10,964 nt of DNA from DASWDH01 sp035318505 (GTDB lineage Bacteria > Myxococcota_A > Polyangia > Polyangiales > Polyangiaceae). Below are positions 6,833 to 10,964 of this stretch, in pieces. The position numbers and the translations under genes are program-made. The number at the start of each line of letters is the position of its first letter. Position 1 is the first letter of the stretch. Below the pieces are notes generated by a model. That model searched no databases and was not told where the DNA came from. It worked only from the letters and a program-made list of their open reading frames with translations. The stretch lies in the NCBI GenBank assembly GCA_035318505.1, contig DATHEQ010000138.1, positions 1 through 10,964 on the forward strand, given 5' to 3'.

Positions 6833-7861
6833 GTGCGGATGAACGACGCGATCGCGCTCATCGTCACCGGTGCCGTAGCCAAGGGTCCGTTTCACGCAGG
6901 TGTGCTGTCGGTATTGGCCGAGCGCGCGGTGCCCGTTGCCAGCGTGGTGGGCACCAGCGCCGGCGCTCTCAACGCGGCTTTGTTCGCCGCGGGCGCCGTC
7001 ACCGGGCGAGTGAAGCACGCGGCACACGTGGCAAAAGAGGTATGGCTCGATCACGCGAGCTGGTCGGATATCGTTTCGCCTTCGTTGGGCGAGCTTTTGC
7101 ACGGGCAGGTTCCTTTCGACGCCAAGCGCATTCGTCAGATGCTCGCCGAGGCGATGGCGCGCGTCATGGATTCGACCGAGGCGCCCGATCAACCGCCGCG
7201 AGCCGACGTGCACCTTCGCGTCATCGCGACCGATCTTCTCGGTCATCTCAAAAGCGAAGAGGGCCCCGACGAGCCGGCGCAGACCACGTTCGAACGGTCG
7301 TTCGAGTTCACGGCTCCTGATTTCGTCTCCAGCGCGGGGCGCGCGCGCATCCTCGACTGCGCCACGGCCTCGGCGACCTTCCCGCTTCTGTTCGCGCCGT
7401 CGCGAATCGACGGGCGTGCCTACATCGACGGCGGCGCCGTCAACAACGCGCCCGTGTCCTATGCCATCGAGCCGTTTTCGACGCGCCGACTCGTCGTCGT
7501 CAGCGGCCAACCGGCCGAGATGGACGCGCCTGCGTCGCTCGGCGCCGTGGGGCTTCTTCCGCATATCGTCGACATCCTCATCAACGAGCGGCTCTTTCGC
7601 GATCTGCGCGCCGCGCGCAAAACGAACCGCAAGCTTACCGCAGTCGAGCAAGCCTTGAGCGATCCCGCTGTTCCCGAGGAAGTGCGCGCAAAAGTGCGGG
7701 CCGCGCTCGACTGGCAGCCGCTCGACATCCTCGAAATTCGCCCCCTGTCCTCTTTGGAAGGAAACGCGCTAGCCGGTTTCGGCAGCCGGGAATTGCGCCG
7801 GGCTTACTTCGACGAAGGAATTCGCCGCGCCGAGGCGGTGCTCCGCACCCCGAGCGCGTAA
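6833..7861 (+). CDS. Patatin-like phospholipase family protein
   Basis: A 342-residue member of the patatin-like serine lipase family, which uses a Ser-Asp dyad to release acyl chains from phospholipids or other esters. Ser42 lies in the nucleophile elbow GTSAG (40-44). The catalytic Asp is D199 in IDGGAVNNAPV, and ATFPLLFAP (181-189) precedes it as usual. The glycine-rich oxyanion region is TGAVAKGPFHAGVL (12-25). No signal peptide is seen, so it is probably cytoplasmic or peripheral at the inner membrane. The C-terminal third (about 240-342) is helical and charged with no recognised domain. GTG at 6833 gives the N-end MRMND; ATG at 6839, two codons later, is equally plausible, and neither has a strong ribosome binding site. 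It lies 85 bases after obgE on the same strand with no clear terminator between, so partial co-transcription is possible. Substrate is unknown. Confidence 0.92.
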   Translation: MRMNDAIALIVTGAVAKGPFHAGVLSVLAERAVPVASVVGTSAGALNAALFAAGAVTGRVKHAAHVAKEVWLDHASWSDIVSPSLGELLHGQVPFDAKRIRQMLAEAMARVMDSTEAPDQPPRADVHLRVIATDLLGHLKSEEGPDEPAQTTFERSFEFTAPDFVSSAGRARILDCATASATFPLLFAPSRIDGRAYIDGGAVNNAPVSYAIEPFSTRRLVVVSGQPAEMDAPASLGAVGLLPHIVDILINERLFRDLRAARKTNRKLTAVEQALSDPAVPEEVRAKVRAALDWQPLDILEIRPLSSLEGNALAGFGSRELRRAYFDEGIRRAEAVLRTPSA

Positions 7862-7883
7862 GCACCGAAGCAGCCGCGGTGCT
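7861..7883. terminator. Inverted repeat between two convergent genes
   Basis: AGCACCG (7861-7867) and CGGTGCT (7877-7883) form a perfect 7-bp stem with a 9-base loop. The left arm touches the patatin stop codon and the right arm enters the stop codon of the opposing lipoprotein gene. It fills the whole convergent gap and could act on both strands. No T-run follows on either side, so a strictly Rho-independent role is uncertain. Confidence 0.42.
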
Positions 7884-9629
7884 AGTGCGTGCGCTTCGGG
7901 ACCGTCGAGCCTGCATCGGCATCGAAGCTCGGTGCGAAGATGAAGTAGCTGACGTACTGCCCCCAGTGATCACCGGGAGCCGCGAAGAAACCCACCTTGC
8001 TGATCACGGCGACGCTTTCGTCGTCCACCAAGGGGCCGTCGTAACTCGGACGCCAGCCATCGACCGCCATCGCATAGGAGACTCGGCCGTTGAACGAGCG
8101 ACGCATTCGGCGGGTGAAGGTGCGGAGCGCGAGCTCGAGACCTTGCAGGGGCGCAGTCTCACGTTGCCCGAGTTTGGCCATGATCGGCGCGAGCACGCTT
8201 TGCGTCTCGCTCGTTTCGACGCGAACGACGCGCGATTTGCCGCGAGCCTGCCTTTGACGATCGAGCTCGTCGAGAAGCGCTGTTTCGACCTCGGGATAGC
8301 TGCGCGGCTCGAAAGTCGTGTACGTCGTCAAGAGACCCCACACCCCTTCGCTCGTGTCGTCGTGCACGGTTGCGAGCGCCACCTCCTTGGCGTCGGGATC
8401 GAGGAGGACGGCGCGGTTACTCGGAAAAAAGAGCAGCTGGCCGAGAAAGCTGGGCGCGCCTTGACCGAACACGCCGCGGAAGCTCAAAAACTGCGAATCG
8501 CGAAGTGGCCCGGCAACGTCCCACCCTGCCATCATGCCGAGGGTGATGAAGTCGACGCCGGCCGAGTCCTTGTTGGCCGCCGCAGCGAAGTAGTGCGGAA
8601 CGAGCGCGTGCGCGGTCTGGCTCTGGCCCGGAACGTCGCGCAGAGGCTCGCGCCCGAGCTCGCGCGCACGGCGTTGAATTGCTCGAGCGGGCCGCCGCGC
8701 GCGGGCAAACCGTGGAGCGGGAGACGACGAAACGTGGACGGGGCCGGGTGCCCCGTGGGGATCACGAGCATGAGCACCTGACGGCCGAGGAGCGCCTGAG
8801 GTGCAGCGGCAAGCATGTCCAAAACGGCGTAGGGATCTTCGCCGGCTACTTTGCACGTCACGTCGAAATCGGGCAGCAGCGAAAGCGTATGGCGTGTCGG
8901 CTCGCAACCGTGAAAGCCGAGCGATCCTTCGCCCGTATAAGCGCGTAACCATGCCGCGGGCTCGAGAAGCGTGCCGCGAACGCGAACGACGTCATCGCCT
9001 TCGGCAGGGGAATCGACGGAGGCGAGCCTGACCTTGGGCACGCCGGACGCCGCCAAGACGACGTGCCGGCCCGCCTCGCGTCCCATCCAGACGCCGAGCT
9101 CCGACGCTGCGGCTAATTTCGTGGTCGCTTGTTCGAAGAACGCGAGTGCCGCATCCGTCGGGAGAGCGGCGGAGGGAATCGAGTAGAGAAAGGACGGGGC
9201 GATGGGAAGAACGCCGCAGCGGCCCGCCGCGAAAGCCTGCAAGTCGTCCTCCGGCAATTGACCATAGTGCGCGACGAACCGGCCCATCTCGCGCGCGTAG
9301 CACTGCATGCTCTCCGTCAGCACGACGCTCTTCTTCTGCTGCGCGAGCCGTTCTGTCACCGCCCGTGCGAGCGGGTCGTCACCCCTGAAAGGGAGGGACG
9401 AAGCCTTGTCGGGAAAGGAGCCCGCGAGCTCCCACTCTTCTACGCTGCGACCTCTGTGGAGGGCTTCTTCGCGGGGCGGGAGCGGCGCTTTCAGCACGTC
9501 GGCGAGAGCGCCCTTGCTCGGGTAGCCGCGGTCGATGGTCGCTTGCTGCAGAGTGCCGCGGCTCGCACAGCCGGCCAGGGCCGCCAAAAAGACCGAAAGC
9601 GACGCGCGATGCGGAATCAGTTTCGTCAT
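7882..9629 (-). pseudogene. Lipoprotein of unknown function, reading frame broken by one frameshift
   Basis: Two minus-strand frames make one protein. The first starts with ATG at 9629 and codes MTKLIPHRASLSVFLAALAG followed by C21: an n-region, a hydrophobic stretch and the lipobox LAGC, so the product should be a lipid-anchored envelope protein. This frame looks coding until ...GGPLEQFNAVR (about 8670), then turns into Arg/Ser/Thr-rich noise ending at 8532. The second frame becomes coding at the same place (ELGREPLRDVPGQ onward) and runs to a TAG at 7882. Third-position G/C use switches frame between about 8660 and 8670. The 1748-base span is one base short of a multiple of three; one added base gives about 582 residues. 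No domain is recognised. The N-half has a motif-like YAREMGRFVAHYGQLP and several Cys. The C-half ends SYFIFAPSFDADAGS. It is third in the sigma-factor unit. Call: recent frameshift mutation or sequence error. Confidence 0.8.
8661..8669 (-). other. Frameshift site in the lipoprotein gene
   Basis: The frame switch maps to the alternating run CGCGCGC (8661-8667; GTGCGCGCGAGCTC when read on the minus strand). Upstream codons such as GAG CAA TTC AAC GCC GTG are coding-like in one frame. Downstream codons GAG CTC GGG CGC GAG are coding-like in the frame one base back. One lost base, or a gained CG pair, in this run explains it. No slippery heptamer of the X-XXY-YYZ form is present, so programmed slippage is unlikely. 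Confidence 0.65.
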
Positions 9630-9632
9630 GCT

Positions 9633-9648
9633 ACCGGCAGTGGCCGGT
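9633..9648 (-). promoter_or_regulatory. Hairpin just before the lipoprotein start codon
   Basis: ACCGGC (9633-9638) and GCCGGT (9643-9648) form a perfect 6-bp GC-rich stem with a 4-base loop, ending three bases before the lipoprotein ATG and starting 13 bases after the previous gene's stop at 9662. It occupies the place where a ribosome binding site should be, and no other is seen. It could limit or couple translation, or mark an operator or attenuator. No T-run follows, so an intrinsic terminator is unlikely. Confidence 0.4.
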
Positions 9649-9661
9649 CACGCGAGCGCGA

Positions 9662-10357
9662 TCAGAAATTCGTCTTGCCGCTGGCGCGGTCGACGAGCCG
9701 GCGCAGCTCCTCGCGACGATCGCGCAGCTCGCCCTCGGCGAAGGTGGCTTGGTGCTGATCGAGGAAGCGCGCGGCCCGTTCACCGTCGCCCGCTGCAAGC
9801 GCTTGCTCCGCGCCTAAAATGAGGACGAGCTCCGCCTCTTTGGCCACCGGGTGGTTCGGGCGACGCGCAATGGCGATGAGCAACTCGTGCCGGCTCGCCT
9901 CGGAGCTGATCGACGGACCGAGGCTCGGCAACGCGGCGGACCCTGACGCGGTCGCGACGTCTTCCGCGCCGCCAGTAACGAGCTGCCACGCGCGTTGGAC
10001 GAGCTGCTCGGCTTGCATCTGAGCTGCGCCGGACCATTCGACCGCGTGCGCCCTCACGCCGTCATTCGTCCACACGCCGGCGCCCAACCCCGCCGCAAGG
10101 ACGAGGCCCGCCATGGTCTTGGCCAGCGTTGCCGTCATCGCACCGGTCGAAGCCGCTTTGGCAGCCGCAGATCCGATGGCTGCGCCCTCCGGTGCGCCCC
10201 CCGAGAGCACGGCGGCGCTCGCGGCGCCGGCCAGCGCCGTCACGCCGAGCCGCGCGACCAGCCGGTTTCGCACGGCGCGCTCTCGCGCGGGCGCCGGATC
10301 ATCGCCGCGGCGCGAGAGCTGAAGGAGCCGGCGCGTCTCGGGACTGAGCGCGGTCAT
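9662..10357 (-). CDS. Membrane protein, probable regulator (anti-sigma-like) of the adjacent sigma factor
   Basis: A 231-residue protein. Residues 1-35 are a charged, presumably cytoplasmic segment (LSPETRRLLQLSRRGDDP). Residues 37-67 are Ala/Gly-rich and moderately hydrophobic, and 74-96 (ATLAKTMAGLVLAAGLGAGVW) are the best membrane helix. Residues 155-225 are helical and include the pattern E..L...AEQALAAGDGERAARFLDQH, which resembles a TPR-like repeat seen in proteins encoded beside myxobacterial sigma factors. It has no Cys, so it cannot be a zinc (ZAS, HxxxCxxC) anti-sigma factor. The ATG at 10357 overlaps the sigma stop as ATGA, with GGAGG five bases upstream. An ATG four codons earlier (10369) would place that site inside the gene, so it is less likely. 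The anti-sigma role is inferred from position, overlap and topology, not from a recognised domain. Confidence 0.82.
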   Translation of the reverse strand: MTALSPETRRLLQLSRRGDDPAPARERAVRNRLVARLGVTALAGAASAAVLSGGAPEGAAIGSAAAKAASTGAMTATLAKTMAGLVLAAGLGAGVWTNDGVRAHAVEWSGAAQMQAEQLVQRAWQLVTGGAEDVATASGSAALPSLGPSISSEASRHELLIAIARRPNHPVAKEAELVLILGAEQALAAGDGERAARFLDQHQATFAEGELRDRREELRRLVDRASGKTNF

Positions 10358-10923
10358 CGCAGCCTCCATCCATCGCGCGCGCGCAACCTCTCGGCGGCGT
10401 GCTCGAATGCCTCACGCGCCAGCCGCAAGCGGGATGACGCGGTGTTGATCTTGACGCCGGTCGCTTCCGCGATATCGGCGATGGACCACTGTTCGAGCTC
10501 GGCGAGAACGAAGACCTCGCGCTTCTCGTCGTCGAGCGTGTCGAGCAGCTCGTGCAGTAACTTTGCAGCCTCGGTGGCCAGCACGTTGTCCTCGGGCGAG
10601 GCGTGACCCGTCGAGAGCTCCTCGACCGGCAGGTCGGCTTGGGCGCGTCCGAGCGCCGGTTTGCGCGCGCTCGTTCTTCGGTAGTCGCGCGCGATGCGGC
10701 GCACGATCCCGGCGAGCCAAGTGCGGACTGACGAGCGCCCTTCGAAGTCGGCGAGACGGCGGTGAACGACAATGAAGACGTCTTGCACCGCGTCCTCCGC
10801 CTGTGCGTCCGCGACGCCAAGACGACGCACCATGCGCCACACGAAAGGGAAGTACTCCCGATAGACTTCGGCCAGCGTGGCGGGCGCGGCGTCGGCCGTA
10901 TCATCCGTGGCCGGCTCGGCCAC
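10354..10923 (-). CDS. ECF-family RNA polymerase sigma factor
   Basis: A 189-residue sigma-70 family protein with only regions 2 and 4, as in ECF (group 4) sigma factors. Region 2 covers about 18-85, with YREYFPFVWRMVRRLG (21-36), the core-binding DAVQDVF (44-50) and the -10-reading helix VRTWLAGIVRRIARDYRR (66-83). A variable linker (84-115) is followed by region 4 (about 122-180), with EKREVFVLAELEQWSIADIA (133-152) and the helix-turn-helix TGVKINTASSRLRLAR (155-170). It directs RNA polymerase to a specific promoter set, probably including its own operon. The start taken is GTG at 10923, with GGGGG about seven bases upstream. The frame stays open to the right edge, so a start outside the window cannot be excluded, but the first 17 residues are already unconserved. 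It is the first visible gene of the minus-strand unit that continues into the membrane protein and the lipoprotein. Confidence 0.92.
   Translation of the reverse strand: MAEPATDDTADAAPATLAEVYREYFPFVWRMVRRLGVADAQAEDAVQDVFIVVHRRLADFEGRSSVRTWLAGIVRRIARDYRRTSARKPALGRAQADLPVEELSTGHASPEDNVLATEAAKLLHELLDTLDDEKREVFVLAELEQWSIADIAEATGVKINTASSRLRLAREAFEHAAERLRARDGWRLR
10363..10367 (-). promoter_or_regulatory. Ribosome binding site inside the sigma gene, for the membrane protein
   Basis: GGAGG on the minus strand lies within the last codons of the sigma gene (Trp-Arg-Leu) and five bases before the ATG at 10357. It decides the start of the downstream gene and, with the ATGA overlap, indicates translational coupling that keeps sigma and its likely partner in fixed ratio. 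Confidence 0.65.
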
Positions 10924-10964
10924 GACGAATGCCCCCGCACACGATGTGGGCAGGACGATTGCCG

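Noticed and set aside
6776..7651. Minus-strand open frame opposite the patatin gene
   Set aside because: It has no motif, while the plus strand has GTSAG and DGG in the right order and spacing.
8654..8669. Programmed -1 ribosomal frameshift
   Set aside because: A -1 slip would join the frames, but there is no slippery heptamer and no evident downstream pseudoknot. A mutation or sequence error in the CG run is simpler.
7879..8781. Plus-strand open frame opposite the second half of the lipoprotein gene
   Set aside because: It seemed possible because the opposing gene is frameshifted, but third-position G/C use and protein-like composition favour the minus strand throughout.

Overview
This is a GC-rich window whose coding strands use G or C at most third codon positions. 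The gene content suggests a member of the Myxococcota, most likely the Polyangia/Sorangiineae side. Three things point that way: a zinc-ribbon/membrane/AgmX-like protein, a sensor kinase with an N-terminal receiver, and an ECF sigma factor followed by a membrane protein with a repeat-like tail. This placement is an inference from protein style; no rRNA or other direct marker is present.

Layout, left to right. At the left edge (1-100, minus) is the start of a probable lipoprotein gene with a good ribosome binding site. Next (351-1199, minus) is a class IV PLP aminotransferase, with a terminator-like hairpin and T-run just after its stop. Divergent from it (1306-2874, plus) is histidine ammonia-lyase hutH, which starts histidine breakdown to urocanate. 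It is followed by (2949-4166, plus) a protein with an N-terminal zinc ribbon, one membrane helix, a Pro/Ala-rich spacer and a C-terminal AgmX/TonB-like domain. Convergent to that (4190-5698, minus) is a REC-PAS-HisKA-HATPase sensor kinase. Only 20 bases separate its start codon from that of obgE (5719-6747, plus), the ribosome-associated GTPase. A patatin-like phospholipase follows (6833-7861, plus).

The right third (7882-10923, minus) reads as one transcription unit: an ECF-family sigma factor, then a cysteine-free membrane protein whose start overlaps the sigma stop by ATGA (probably its regulator), then a ~580-residue lipoprotein of unknown function. The lipoprotein frame is broken once, in a CG-alternating run near 8661-8669. 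Both halves keep coding-like composition, so this is either a very recent mutation or a sequence error.

I found no CRISPR array, tRNA, rRNA, insertion sequence or phage gene. Most of the window is housekeeping or signalling content. The parts most likely to be undescribed are the sigma/membrane protein/lipoprotein unit and the zinc-ribbon envelope protein.
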